From assembly GCA_947371775.1 (NCBI GenBank), contig CANBQX010000001.1:1-53403 (forward strand): a DNA stretch of 53,403 bases. The letters run 5' to 3'. The translations under genes were made by a program, and so were the position numbers. Under the pieces are notes generated by a model, which saw nothing but the letters and a program-made list of their open reading frames with translations, was not told where the DNA came from and made no database searches. The stretch is from Comamonadaceae bacterium. Its GTDB lineage: Bacteria > Pseudomonadota > Gammaproteobacteria > Burkholderiales > Burkholderiaceae_C. Below are positions 25,711 through 34,665 of this stretch, one piece after another (the stretch's first letter is position 1; every line of letters starts with the position of its first letter).

Positions 25711-27213
25711 ATGTGTGGAATCGTCGGCGTTGTCAGCAACGCACCTGTTAATCAGCTCATTTATGACGCCCTGTTGCTGCTGCAACACCGGGGCCAGGAC
25801 GCGGCGGGCATCGTCACGCAGCAAGAGCGCAAGTTCTTTATGCACAAGGCCAAGGGCATGGTGAAAGACGTGTTTCGCACGCGCAATATGCGTTCGCTGC
25901 CCGGTAACTGCGGTCTGGGCCAGGTGCGTTACCCCACGGCGGGCAATGCCTACAGCGAGGAAGAGGCGCAGCCGTTTTACGTCAACGCGCCCTTTGGCAT
26001 CGTGCTGGTGCACAACGGCAACCTGACCAACGCCCACGCACTCAAGCGCGAGCTGTTCAACGACGACCACCGCCATATCAACACGGACAGTGATTCGGAG
26101 GTGCTGCTCAACGTGCTTGCGCACGAGCTCGAGCGCACCAGCCGCGGTCAAGCATTGTTGCCCGAGCACCTGTTTGCGGCGGTTCGCAATGTGCATGCGC
26201 GGGTCAAGGGCTCGTACGCCGTGATCGCACTGATTGCAGGCCACGGCGTGCTGGCGTTCAGAGACCCGCATGGCATCCGTCCCCTGTGCATTGGCCGCAA
26301 CGCGACCGACGTGGTGCTGGCCAGCGAATCGGTGGCACTCGAAGGCACCTTGCATACCTTTGAGCGCAATATCGATCCCGGTGAGGCGGTGTTTGTGAAT
26401 CTGCAAGGCGAGGTGCTGGCCCAGCAGTGCGCTGACGCGCCACGGTTGAACCCTTGCATTTTTGAGTACGTGTATTTGGCCCGCCCCGACTCGGTGATGG
26501 ACGGCATCTCGGTCTACCAAGCCCGTTTGAATCTGGGCGAGACCCTGGCCAAGCGCGTCATCTCCACCGTGCCGCCCAATGAGATCGACGTCGTCATTCC
26601 CATCCCTGAGTCCAGCCGCCCCAGCGCTGCGCAACTGGCTCAGTTGCTGGGTTTGCCCTACCGTGAAGGCTTTGTCAAAAACCGCTACGTGGGCCGCACC
26701 TTCATCATGCCGGGGCAGTCGGTGCGCAAAAAGTCGGTGCGCCAGAAGCTCAATGTGATTGCCAGCGAATTCAAAGGTCGCAATGTGCTCTTGGTGGATG
26801 ACTCCATCGTGCGCGGTACGACCAGCAAAGAGATTGTGCAAATGGCGCGCGACGCCGGAGCCCGTCGCGTGTATCTGGCCAGCGCCGCGCCGCCGGTGCG
26901 CTACCCCAATGTGTATGGCATCGACATGCCCACCAGCAACGAGCTCGTGGCCCACAACCGCAGCGTGGAAGAGATCCGCGACATCATCGGCTGCGACGCA
27001 CTGATTTACCAGGACGTCGCCGGCATGAAAAAAGCCGTGGGTTCGCTCAACCCCGCGATTGCCGACTTTGACGCCTCGTGTTTTGATGGCGTCTACGTGA
27101 CGGGTGACATCACCAGTGACGACATCACTCGCCTCAGCGCCACGCGCAGCGGCAGTGAAGAAGAGCAAGAGGATGCCTCGCGCCTGGCCTTGCCCAACCA
27201 CCAAGACTCTTGA
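25711..27213 (+). CDS. purF: Amidophosphoribosyltransferase
   Basis: 500 residues. It makes phosphoribosylamine from PRPP and glutamine, the first step of purine synthesis. Cys2 of MCGIVGVV is the N-terminal glutaminase nucleophile (after Met removal). The glutaminase continues with LLLQHRGQDAAGI, GLGQVRYPTAG and VHNGNLTN. The phosphoribosyltransferase half carries the PRPP loop VLLVDDSIVRGTTSKEI. There is no propeptide and I see no Fe-S cysteine set, so it is the E. coli type. It starts 15 bases after cvpA. Confidence 0.97.
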   Translation: MCGIVGVVSNAPVNQLIYDALLLLQHRGQDAAGIVTQQERKFFMHKAKGMVKDVFRTRNMRSLPGNCGLGQVRYPTAGNAYSEEEAQPFYVNAPFGIVLVHNGNLTNAHALKRELFNDDHRHINTDSDSEVLLNVLAHELERTSRGQALLPEHLFAAVRNVHARVKGSYAVIALIAGHGVLAFRDPHGIRPLCIGRNATDVVLASESVALEGTLHTFERNIDPGEAVFVNLQGEVLAQQCADAPRLNPCIFEYVYLARPDSVMDGISVYQARLNLGETLAKRVISTVPPNEIDVVIPIPESSRPSAAQLAQLLGLPYREGFVKNRYVGRTFIMPGQSVRKKSVRQKLNVIASEFKGRNVLLVDDSIVRGTTSKEIVQMARDAGARRVYLASAAPPVRYPNVYGIDMPTSNELVAHNRSVEEIRDIIGCDALIYQDVAGMKKAVGSLNPAIADFDASCFDGVYVTGDITSDDITRLSATRSGSEEEQEDASRLALPNHQDS

Positions 27214-27225
27214 ACTTCGAACCCC

Positions 27226-28437
27226 ATGACAGAAGCCCACCCGCCCCATCCCTTGCACCCCGATACGCTGGCCGTGCGTGAGGCCGTAGCCCGCAGCCAG
27301 TATGGAGAGAACTCAGAGGCGCTGTACCTGACCAGCGGCTACGTGCAACCGTCGGCCGCCGCCGCCGCCGCCCGCTTTGCGGGTGAAGAAGACGGTTTTA
27401 CCTACGGCCGTTACGGCAACCCGACCGTCGCCAGTTTTGAGAAACGCCTGGCTGCCATGGAAGGCACCGAAGCCTGCCTGTCCACGGCCTCGGGCATGTC
27501 CGCCATCCTCATGATGTGCATGGGCTTGCTCAAGTCTGGCGACCACGTAGTGTGCTCGCAGTCCATGTTTGGCTCGACCATCAAACTGATCGGCTCTGAC
27601 CTGGCCAAGTTTGGCGTGGAGTCCAGCTTTGTGCCTCAAACCGATGTGGCGGCCTGGGCCGCTGCGGTGCGGCCCACCACCAAGTTGCTGTTTGCCGAAA
27701 CCCCGACCAACCCCTTGACCGAGGTGTGCGACATCCGCGCACTGGCAGACATTGCCCATGCCGCAGGCGCTTTGCTGGCGGTGGACAATTGCTTTGCCAC
27801 ACCCGCCTTGCAGCGCCCGGTGCAATGGGGTGCGGACATCATCATGCACTCGGGCACCAAATATCTGGACGGCCAGGGCAGGGTGATGGCCGGCGCACTG
27901 TGTGCCAGCCAGCAGTTGGTCACCGAGAAGTTTTTGCCCGTGCTCAAGAGCGCAGGCATGACGCTGGCGCCGTTCAATGCCTGGGTGGTGCTCAAGGGGC
28001 TGGAGACTTTGGACATTCGCATGCGCGCGCAAAGCGCCAACGCGCTGAAACTCGCGCATTGGCTCGAACAATCCGCGGCGGTCAAGCGCGTCTTCTACCC
28101 GGGCTTGGCCAGCCATCCGCAGCATGCCTTGGCGATGGCGCAGCAATCTGCTTGCGGCGGTGCCGTGCTGTCGTTTGAAGTGAACGCAGACGGCCCGGAG
28201 CAAGCCCGCACGCGTGCTTTCCATGTGCTGGACGGCATGCAAACCCTATCGCTCAGCACCAATCTTGGCGACACCAAAACCCTGGTCGCGCACCCCGCCA
28301 GCACTTCGCACGGTCGATTGACCGAGGAGCAGCGTAGCGCGGCGGGTGTGACCCAAGGCCTGATCCGCGTGGCCGTGGGCCTGGAACATATTGACGACAT
28401 CACGGCCGATCTGGCCCGTGGACTGGACACTTTCTGA
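27226..28437 (+). CDS. metZ: O-succinylhomoserine sulfhydrylase
   Basis: A 403-residue PLP enzyme of the Cys/Met metabolism family that makes homocysteine from O-succinylhomoserine and sulfide. The PLP lysine is Lys212 in HSGTKYLDGQGR. Other blocks: SEALYLTSGYVQPSA, YGRYGNPTVASFEKRLA, ASGMSAILM, AETPTNPLTEVCDI and the C-terminal SLSTNLGDTKTLVAHPASTSH. The SEALYLTSGYV start and YLDGQGRV point to MetZ rather than MetB or MetY, though substrate choice is inferred. It is 12 bases after purF and 2 bases before gltX. Confidence 0.92.
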   Translation: MTEAHPPHPLHPDTLAVREAVARSQYGENSEALYLTSGYVQPSAAAAAARFAGEEDGFTYGRYGNPTVASFEKRLAAMEGTEACLSTASGMSAILMMCMGLLKSGDHVVCSQSMFGSTIKLIGSDLAKFGVESSFVPQTDVAAWAAAVRPTTKLLFAETPTNPLTEVCDIRALADIAHAAGALLAVDNCFATPALQRPVQWGADIIMHSGTKYLDGQGRVMAGALCASQQLVTEKFLPVLKSAGMTLAPFNAWVVLKGLETLDIRMRAQSANALKLAHWLEQSAAVKRVFYPGLASHPQHALAMAQQSACGGAVLSFEVNADGPEQARTRAFHVLDGMQTLSLSTNLGDTKTLVAHPASTSHGRLTEEQRSAAGVTQGLIRVAVGLEHIDDITADLARGLDTF

Positions 28438-28439
28438 CT

Positions 28440-29843
28440 ATGAGCAAAACCCGCACGCGCTTTGCGCCTTCGCCCACGGGCTTTATCCACCTGGGCAACA
28501 TCCGCTCGGCGCTGTATCCCTGGGCCTTTGCCCGTGCGACCGGCGGCGACTTTATTTTGCGCATCGAAGACACCGACCAGGATCGTTCTACCCAGGCCGC
28601 GGTGGATGTGATCATTGAGGGCATGCGCTGGCTGGGACTGGATTACGACGAGGGTCCGTTCTACCAAATGCAGCGCATGGACCGCTACAAAGAAGTGCTG
28701 CTGCAGCTGCAAGCCGACGGATGGGTGTACCCCTGCTACATGTCGATGGAAGAGCTCGACGCCCTGCGCGAGCGGCAAATGCAGGCCAAAGAAAAGCCGC
28801 GTTACGACGGTACCTGGCGCCCCGCGCCTGGCAAGGCCTTACCGCCTGTGCCCGAAGGCGTGCAACCGGTGCTGCGCTTCAAAAATCCGCAAGGCGGCAG
28901 CGTGGTGTGGGACGACAAGGTCAAGGGCCGCATTGAAATCAGCAACGACGAGCTGGATGATCTGGTGATCGCCCGCCCTGCACAGCCGGGCGAGGCGGTG
29001 GGCACACCTACTTACAACTTCTGTGTGGTGGTGGACGATGTGGACATGGACATCACCCACGTCATTCGCGGTGACGACCATGTGAACAACACACCACGTC
29101 AGATCAACATCTTTCACGCGCTGGGAAAGACACCGCCTGTCTATGCCCATCTGCCCACGGTGCTCAACGAGCAGGGTGAAAAAATGAGCAAGCGCAACGG
29201 CGCCAAGGCAGTGACGCAATACGCCCTGGAAGGCTATCTGCCCGACGCGATGGTCAACTACCTGGCCCGCTTGGGCTGGAGCCATGGTGACGCTGAAATT
29301 TTCAGCCGCGCGCAATTTTTAGAGTGGTTCAACCTGGATCATCTTGGGCGCAGCGCTGCGCAGTTTGACGAAGCCAAACTGCGTTGGGTCAACGCCCAGC
29401 ACCTCAAGGCGATGTCTGGCGACGCGCTGGCACCTTTGGTGCAGGCGCACCTGGAGCGCATGTCGATCTCTGCCGACGACAAGCTCCCCGCTTTGTGCGA
29501 GTTGCTCAAAGACCGCTGCGACACGACGGTGGTCTTGGCTGATTGGGTGGCGCGCTTTTATGCCGATGTGCAGGCTGATGCCACCGATCTGGCCCAACAC
29601 GTCACGCCTGCCGTGCGCCCGGCGTTGGAGTTGCTGCGCGAGCAGCTGACGCATTGCGCATGGGACAAGTCCAGCATTGCCGCAGTGCTCAAAGAAGTGC
29701 TCAGCCAAACCGGCCTGAAAATGCCCCAGTTGGCCATGCCCGTGCGCGTGTTGGTGATGGGTACAGCGCAAACGCCATCGCTTGATGCGGTGCTGGCCTT
29801 GTGCGATAAAGAAAAAGTTCTGAGCCGACTTGCCAGAGCCTGA
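28440..29843 (+). CDS. gltX: Glutamyl-tRNA synthetase
   Basis: A 467-residue class I synthetase charging tRNA-Glu. The HIGH-type motif is HLGN at residues 17-20 (FAPSPTGFIHLGN), and KMSKR is at 248-252. RIEDTDQDRS and YNFCVVVDDVDMDITHVIRGDDHVNNTPRQ are family blocks. Whether it also charges tRNA-Gln cannot be told here. It starts 2 bases after the metZ stop. Its last codons overlap the -35 box of the promoter for the tRNA cluster that follows, which includes tRNA-Glu. Confidence 0.97.
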   Translation: MSKTRTRFAPSPTGFIHLGNIRSALYPWAFARATGGDFILRIEDTDQDRSTQAAVDVIIEGMRWLGLDYDEGPFYQMQRMDRYKEVLLQLQADGWVYPCYMSMEELDALRERQMQAKEKPRYDGTWRPAPGKALPPVPEGVQPVLRFKNPQGGSVVWDDKVKGRIEISNDELDDLVIARPAQPGEAVGTPTYNFCVVVDDVDMDITHVIRGDDHVNNTPRQINIFHALGKTPPVYAHLPTVLNEQGEKMSKRNGAKAVTQYALEGYLPDAMVNYLARLGWSHGDAEIFSRAQFLEWFNLDHLGRSAAQFDEAKLRWVNAQHLKAMSGDALAPLVQAHLERMSISADDKLPALCELLKDRCDTTVVLADWVARFYADVQADATDLAQHVTPAVRPALELLREQLTHCAWDKSSIAAVLKEVLSQTGLKMPQLAMPVRVLVMGTAQTPSLDAVLALCDKEKVLSRLARA

Positions 29844-29859
29844 TTTTTCTGGCTATAAT
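29830..29859 (+). promoter_or_regulatory. Sigma70 promoter for the tRNA-Ala/Glu/Asp cluster
   Basis: TTGCCA (29830-29835) and a perfect TATAAT (29854-29859) are separated by 18 bp. The -35 box lies in the last codons of gltX. The predicted start near 29866 is about 40 bases before the first tRNA. Confidence 0.8.
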
Positions 29860-29906
29860 TGAGGGCTCGGAAGTAACGCGCACCGCTTGCGGTGTTCGTA
29901 GGTTTA

Positions 29907-29982
<76 letters not shown>

Positions 29983-30017
29983 CATACTTTTGAGAAAACG
30001 GATTAGTCCAAGGTTTT

Positions 30018-30093
30018 GACCCCATCGTCTAGAGGCCTAGGACATCACCCTTTCACGGTGAGTACCGGGGTTCGAATCCCCGTGGGGTCGCCA
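30018..30093 (+). tRNA. tRNA-Glu (anticodon TTC)
   Basis: A 76-base cloverleaf. The acceptor GACCCCA pairs with TGGGGTC; the anticodon stem TCACC/GGTGA holds loop CTTTCAC with anticodon TTC; the T arm is CGGGG-TTCGAAT-CCCCG. CCA is encoded. It lies 174 bases downstream of the gene for its own synthetase. Confidence 0.97.
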
Positions 30094-30149
30094 GATTCAT
30101 CGCAAGATGATGAAAGCAAGAGCAGACAACGGCAACGTTGTCGCTACCA

Positions 30150-30226
30150 GGAGTGGTAGTTCAGTTGGTTAGAATACCGGCCTGTCACGCCGGGGGTCGC
30201 GGGTTCGAGTCCCGTCCACTCCGCCA
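30150..30226 (+). tRNA. tRNA-Asp (anticodon GTC)
   Basis: A 77-base cloverleaf. The acceptor GGAGTGG pairs with CCACTCC; the anticodon stem CCGGC/GCCGG holds loop CTGTCAC with anticodon GTC; the T arm is GCGGG-TTCGAGT-CCCGT. CCA is encoded. Confidence 0.97.
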
Positions 30227-30253
30227 AATTTTCCTTGTCAATCAAGGACTTAC

Positions 30254-30286
30254 AAAAAGCCCGCTGCGCAAGTTGCGGGCTTTTTT
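30254..30286. terminator. Bidirectional terminator after the tRNA cluster
   Basis: The stem AAAAGCCCGC/GCGGGCTTTT has a 10-base loop. It is followed by a T-run on the plus strand and on the minus strand, so it can end both the tRNA transcript and the convergent cupin transcript. Confidence 0.9.
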
Positions 30287-30293
30287 GTTGGGT

Positions 30294-30677
30294 CTAAAAG
30301 TGGTACTCCACCTTGCTGAAGTCGCTGATGGCGAACGCATAAAGAATCGTGAGCGCTTCGTCATGCGCATTGTTGATCTGGTGCGTCGCATTACCGGGGA
30401 TAAAGAGCATTCTTCCGGGTGTCACCTCGTGCACCACACCTTCAATGGTGACGGTGCCGCGGCCTGACAGCGTGAAATAGGTTTCGGGCTGCGCATGGCG
30501 GTGTGGCTCCAGAGATTCGCCCTTTTGCAGCCGTACCACCCCCATCGTCATGTCGTTTTGGCAGCCCGTGGCGCTGCCGAGCAGCTCTTTCCACTGCGCT
30601 TTGCCGCGTACAGCGATTTGGTCGGAGGGCCAGGTGGTCCACTCGAGGTCATCGAGGTGCTGGGAGGCTGCTTGCAT
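30294..30677 (-). CDS. Small cupin-domain protein
   Basis: A 127-residue single cupin. Metal-ligand motif 1 is visible as GESLEPHRHAQPETYFTLSGRG (His-x-His, then Glu). Motif 2 is PGRMLFIPGNATHQINN, with His as the fourth ligand. The C-terminal LTILYAFAISDFSKVEYHF is typical of small sugar- or ligand-binding cupins; the substrate is unknown. I chose the ATG at 30677 (MQAASQHLDDLEW); an upstream in-frame start at 30872 would overlap the cyclase gene. It starts 48 bases after the cyclase stop on the same strand and may be its last operon member. Confidence 0.85.
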   Translation of the reverse strand: MQAASQHLDDLEWTTWPSDQIAVRGKAQWKELLGSATGCQNDMTMGVVRLQKGESLEPHRHAQPETYFTLSGRGTVTIEGVVHEVTPGRMLFIPGNATHQINNAHDEALTILYAFAISDFSKVEYHF

Positions 30678-30724
30678 AGTGAGATTTCTTTTTTCAAAGG
30701 GAGTTAACGCGGGGGAATGCCAAG

Positions 30725-32935
30725 TCAATGGTCGAAGCGGGTGACGCCGTCCCAGTCGGCAGGCAGCACGGTTGCGTGGCGCTGCGCAATGCGGTCCAAG
30801 TAAAGCTGGGCAAGCGCCAAGCCGCCATAAGCCTGCACAAAGTACTCGAATTTCTCGGCGCTGGCGTCCCACTGTTGTGTGCGGAACTCCTGCAAGGCCT
30901 CGCTCCAGCGCTGGTGGTCGGCGCTGTGCGGACTGAAAACGATGGGGGCAAGGAAGTCGGTGTAAATCGTCACCGCCTCCTCTTTGCCTTTGACTTTGAC
31001 GCGGTCTACCTCGAGCAGGGGTATGCCGGGCAGCGCGCGCTGGGTGGCTTCGCCAATGAGGATGGCCACGCCGTAATGCTTGGTCAAGGATTCGAGGCGC
31101 GAGGCCAGGTTGACCGAATCGCCCATCACGGTATAAGAGCGACGCACGTTAGAGCCCATATCCCCCACGGTCATGGGCCCGGTGTTGATGCCCACACCAA
31201 ACTGCAGGCGCGGCCAGCCTTTGGCAGCAAAGCGTTCGTTGAGTGCTGGCAGCGCCTGCACCATGGCGCGCGCGCTCTGCAGTGCGTGTTGGGCATGGAG
31301 GCTGTCCGCCACCGGTGCGCCCCAAAAGGTCATGATGGCGTCGCCAATGTATTTGTCCAGCGTGCCCTCGTGGGAGCGGATCACCATGCTCATCTCGGTC
31401 AGGTACTCGTTGATCAAGAGCGCTAATTCTTTGGCCGGCAGTTTTTCAGAAATACTGGTAAAGCCCCGGATGTCGGAGAACAGCACGGTCAACACCTCCG
31501 CGCGGCCTTCCATGGAGTAGTGGCTGGGGTTCTGCGCCATTTTTTGCACCAGCTCGGGTGGCACGTACTGGCCAAACAAGTCTTGCATCTGCAGCTGAAT
31601 TTTCGCCGCCGCCAAGTAGTTGAACCACAGCTGTGTCAATGTGGGGGCGGCCAAGGCCAGACTGGGCGCAGCCAAGGGGACGATCCAGCGACCCTGGATC
31701 CAGGCCCACCATGCCGCGCCGAACAGCGCAGACAACAACAGCACCAGCAGCGTCACCGAGTGCAGCGGTCCGAGTCGCGGCAGTACAAAGTTGCCCAGCA
31801 CGAGCAGGCAGACGACCATCAGAATTTCAATCCACGGGGCTTGGGGTAGGGCTTTCGGAACGGTGCCGTCCATGATGCCGCTGACCATGTTGGCGTGAAT
31901 CTCCACGCCCGGGTACACCTCGCCCACCGGCGTGCTGCGCAAATCCAGCAGGCCCGAGGTGGAGGAGCCCACGATACCGATCAAGCCTTCCAAGGCGTGG
32001 GGGTCGACTTTTTTGTCCAGCACATCGGCAAGCGAGATATAGCGGTAGCTGCCTGCCACACCACGAAATGGAATCCAGGCCGAGCCATCAGGCATGAGCG
32101 GCACCTGCATGCCCGACAGGCTGAGAGACTGCAGGACCGGGCCATCGTGCAAATAGCGAGTGCCAAGCTTCAACTCCACCGGCTCAGACCCCGTGAGCAA
32201 ACGCACCAGGGCCAGCGATAGGGACTCAAAGTAATGGTCTTGGTATTCGGACAGTACCCAGGCCCGGCGCACCACGCCATCCGGGTCCAGCAGGCCTTGA
32301 AAGTGGCCAGCGGCTTGGTTTGCGTTTTGAAATTGCGCCAAGTTGCCGCCATACGAGGCCCACGGTGGCGCCAGGTTCAAGCCCGCCGGGGCGGCCATCA
32401 GGGGCACGGGCAGGGCGCCAGAAGGCGGTGTATTGGTGCGCTGGGTGAAGTAATAGCCCAGCACCACGGGGTACTTTTGCAGCGCCGCTTCAAACTGCGC
32501 ATCATTCGAGCCCGCAGGTCGGTAACTTGCCAAGGCCTGATCGATAGCGGTTTGGTGTTGGGGTGATGCTTTGGCAAATGCCTGCAGCGCCTGCAGCCCG
32601 TCAGACCGGTCGGACTCTGCGTGCACCACATCAAACCCGACCGCTGCCATGTGGTACTCGGTGAACAGCAGGTCCATCAGCTGGGCCAGACGGTCACGTC
32701 CCCAGGGCCAACGGCCGAGTCGGGGGTGGGCCAGGCTTTTTTCGTCGATATCCAAAATCACAATACGGGGGTCCACCTCGTTGATCAAGGTCGTACGCAC
32801 TCGCAGGTCGTACAGGCCCGCCTCCATGTGTTGGAGCCAGGGGCTGTTCCAAACGCCGCCCGCGTGAAGGAGCAGCGCCAAGCCGATGGCAAACCCGCTG
32901 ATCCACCGCAAGGCGGTCATGGAGAGTTGCGTCAC
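30725..32935 (-). CDS. CHASE2-domain adenylyl cyclase
   Basis: 736 residues. TM1 (about 9-29) leads to an extracytoplasmic CHASE2 domain (about 35-350; YDLRVR, VDPRIVILDIDEKSLAHPRLGRWPWGRDRLAQL, RGVAGSYRYISLADVL, VGEVYPGVEIHANM). Two to three TM helices follow (about 368-440), then a class III cyclase domain (about 478-660). Metal ligands are Asp488 (FSDIRGF) and Asp532 (YIGDAIM). Base-selecting Lys528 and Thr602 point to ATP as substrate. Asn609 and Arg613 (VNLASR) stabilise the transition state, so the site looks intact. The start overlaps the FecR gene stop by 4 bases (ATGA), implying coupled translation. Confidence 0.93.
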   Translation of the reverse strand: MTQLSMTALRWISGFAIGLALLLHAGGVWNSPWLQHMEAGLYDLRVRTTLINEVDPRIVILDIDEKSLAHPRLGRWPWGRDRLAQLMDLLFTEYHMAAVGFDVVHAESDRSDGLQALQAFAKASPQHQTAIDQALASYRPAGSNDAQFEAALQKYPVVLGYYFTQRTNTPPSGALPVPLMAAPAGLNLAPPWASYGGNLAQFQNANQAAGHFQGLLDPDGVVRRAWVLSEYQDHYFESLSLALVRLLTGSEPVELKLGTRYLHDGPVLQSLSLSGMQVPLMPDGSAWIPFRGVAGSYRYISLADVLDKKVDPHALEGLIGIVGSSTSGLLDLRSTPVGEVYPGVEIHANMVSGIMDGTVPKALPQAPWIEILMVVCLLVLGNFVLPRLGPLHSVTLLVLLLSALFGAAWWAWIQGRWIVPLAAPSLALAAPTLTQLWFNYLAAAKIQLQMQDLFGQYVPPELVQKMAQNPSHYSMEGRAEVLTVLFSDIRGFTSISEKLPAKELALLINEYLTEMSMVIRSHEGTLDKYIGDAIMTFWGAPVADSLHAQHALQSARAMVQALPALNERFAAKGWPRLQFGVGINTGPMTVGDMGSNVRRSYTVMGDSVNLASRLESLTKHYGVAILIGEATQRALPGIPLLEVDRVKVKGKEEAVTIYTDFLAPIVFSPHSADHQRWSEALQEFRTQQWDASAEKFEYFVQAYGGLALAQLYLDRIAQRHATVLPADWDGVTRFDH

Positions 32936-34665
32936 TTGGCGAACCCGACGATGCCGCTGGCCGATGCGGTCAAAGGGTTGCTGGCCGATACCGGCAGCGC
33001 AGATGCCGTGTTGTTAAACACAAAGCCGGTCAAGACCCGGTTGCCGCCCGCCAGAAAACTGCCTGCGATCTGCGAGCCGTTGTTGTTGCGCACGGCCACG
33101 TTGTTGTAGCTTAATGCCAAGGCTGGGGTACCGGGGTTGCTGGGTGTGCCGGCACAGTTTTGCGTGCAGTTGTCCACTCGAAACTGTCCGTTTTGAATGG
33201 CCACGTTGGCATAGGAGGCGGTCCAAGTGGCTTCTTGCGCGGTGTTGGAGCCAGGGAAGAAGACAGTGAGGTTGGACGAGGCCAACAGTGCGCCGTAGTT
33301 GCTGGGTGCGGTACTGGTCGTTACCGTAAAACTGGCGTTGGTGTAAACGCCCGCGTTGCCATGGGTATCTATGGGATTGGTGCTAAGGATGGGGCTGTAG
33401 GTGAAGCTGCCCTGTGCAGGCAGTTCATTGGCGCCCAGTGGCTTGAAAAACGCGCTGTGCAGGTCTGCTGCGGGGTGGCTGGTACTGGTGGTGCCACGCG
33501 TTTGCACCAGCTGATCCACCGCGATGGTGCCCAGTGAAAAAAATTCGTCGGACGACAAATTCATGGACAACCAGTCTTGAACGGCTCGAGGATGGGTAGT
33601 GGTTTGCAGGTAGCTGTCAGTCGCCACGCTTTGGGAATTCGCGACAGTTTTTCCCGCAAGCCCGGTGAGTACGGTGCCGCTGTTGTCCAGGTAAATGGAC
33701 AGGGTGCTAAAGCTGTCTTGCGTCAGGCTGCGCGGGCGGGTCGGGTCGGTCGGTGCCACGATTTGCAGTCCACCATAACCCACCAACTTGTAGGTCGGAG
33801 GCGGTCCGGTGTCTGACACCGAGGGTGGAATGATGATGGGAATAGACGCCACGTTGATCGCTACGGCGGCGAAGTTTGAGGCTGCGATGTCTGCGGACGA
33901 AGTCGACGGAGCTGTTACGTCGGACGAGACCGACGTTCCATCTCCCGCGTCGCTGCTGTTGCCCGATGGCGCTCCAGCGTCTGTCACTGCGCCACTGGGG
34001 CCGGCCTTGGCCACTGCTTTTCTGCCCGGGGCATTGGAGGCCAGCAGCATCAGAGAAACCGGCGGACTGATTTTTTGCGGGAATTGTCCAGCACGAACTT
34101 GGATGGCTTCGCCCGCGTTGCTCAGAAGGGTGATGGTTTTTCCAGCGGCGTCCGTCGCGCTCACAGTGTGTTGGCCGGTGATCGTGTAGTTGACCGTGGT
34201 GTTATCGGACGCGACGTTGGTCACATTCCCAGTGCCTCGAATGCCGATGGTCGCCGTGGGTGTTTGGAATTTCACTGCGCTCGGCATCGCCTTACCCAGA
34301 TCGCCGGTAAACGACTTGAAGGTTCCTTCTTTGAGCGCAATCACGATGTCATTGCTGGCGTCGCCTTTGCTCTCTACGCGGTAGCGCTGGATTTCCAAAA
34401 TACTGGACGGCCGGATGTTCACAAACGCGCCGTCTTTCATTCGGAAATGCGCGGTACCGCTTTCACGACTCTCGAGTCGGTCGCCTTCATACAGTGCATT
34501 GCCTCGCGCCAGCTTGAGGGTTTCGGTGGCGCGCTTTGCGACCACCTCGCCGACGATAAATTCGACTTTCCCGGCAAGAATGGCCTGGGCACAGGCCAGG
34601 CCTTGCAAACCAGCAATCCCGACCAGCAACACCATTTTTTTCCAAGCATGCAGCCGACATGTCAT
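32932..34665 (-). CDS. Periplasmic FecR-domain protein with beta-rich C-terminal extension
   Basis: 577 residues. A signal peptide (about 1-27, LLVGIAGLQGLACAQA) is followed by a FecR domain (about 30-200) with GNALYEGDRLESRESGTAHF, DGAFVNIRPSSIL and the hallmark TPTATIGIRGT. A Gly/Ser/Ala-rich linker (210-290) leads to a C-terminal half rich in short beta strands and Asn/Gly/Thr. That end (SFLAGGNRVLTGFVFNN) recalls the Gly-rich barrel ends of TbpB-like proteins, which is tentative. No FecI-type sigma factor or FecA receptor is present. It overlaps the cyclase start and the TPR-barrel stop by 4 bases each. Confidence 0.88.
   Translation of the reverse strand: MTCRLHAWKKMVLLVGIAGLQGLACAQAILAGKVEFIVGEVVAKRATETLKLARGNALYEGDRLESRESGTAHFRMKDGAFVNIRPSSILEIQRYRVESKGDASNDIVIALKEGTFKSFTGDLGKAMPSAVKFQTPTATIGIRGTGNVTNVASDNTTVNYTITGQHTVSATDAAGKTITLLSNAGEAIQVRAGQFPQKISPPVSLMLLASNAPGRKAVAKAGPSGAVTDAGAPSGNSSDAGDGTSVSSDVTAPSTSSADIAASNFAAVAINVASIPIIIPPSVSDTGPPPTYKLVGYGGLQIVAPTDPTRPRSLTQDSFSTLSIYLDNSGTVLTGLAGKTVANSQSVATDSYLQTTTHPRAVQDWLSMNLSSDEFFSLGTIAVDQLVQTRGTTSTSHPAADLHSAFFKPLGANELPAQGSFTYSPILSTNPIDTHGNAGVYTNASFTVTTSTAPSNYGALLASSNLTVFFPGSNTAQEATWTASYANVAIQNGQFRVDNCTQNCAGTPSNPGTPALALSYNNVAVRNNNGSQIAGSFLAGGNRVLTGFVFNNTASALPVSASNPLTASASGIVGFAK

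Noticed and set aside
27214..27225. A methionine-related riboswitch before metZ
   Set aside because: Only 12 bases separate purF and metZ, leaving no room for an aptamer.
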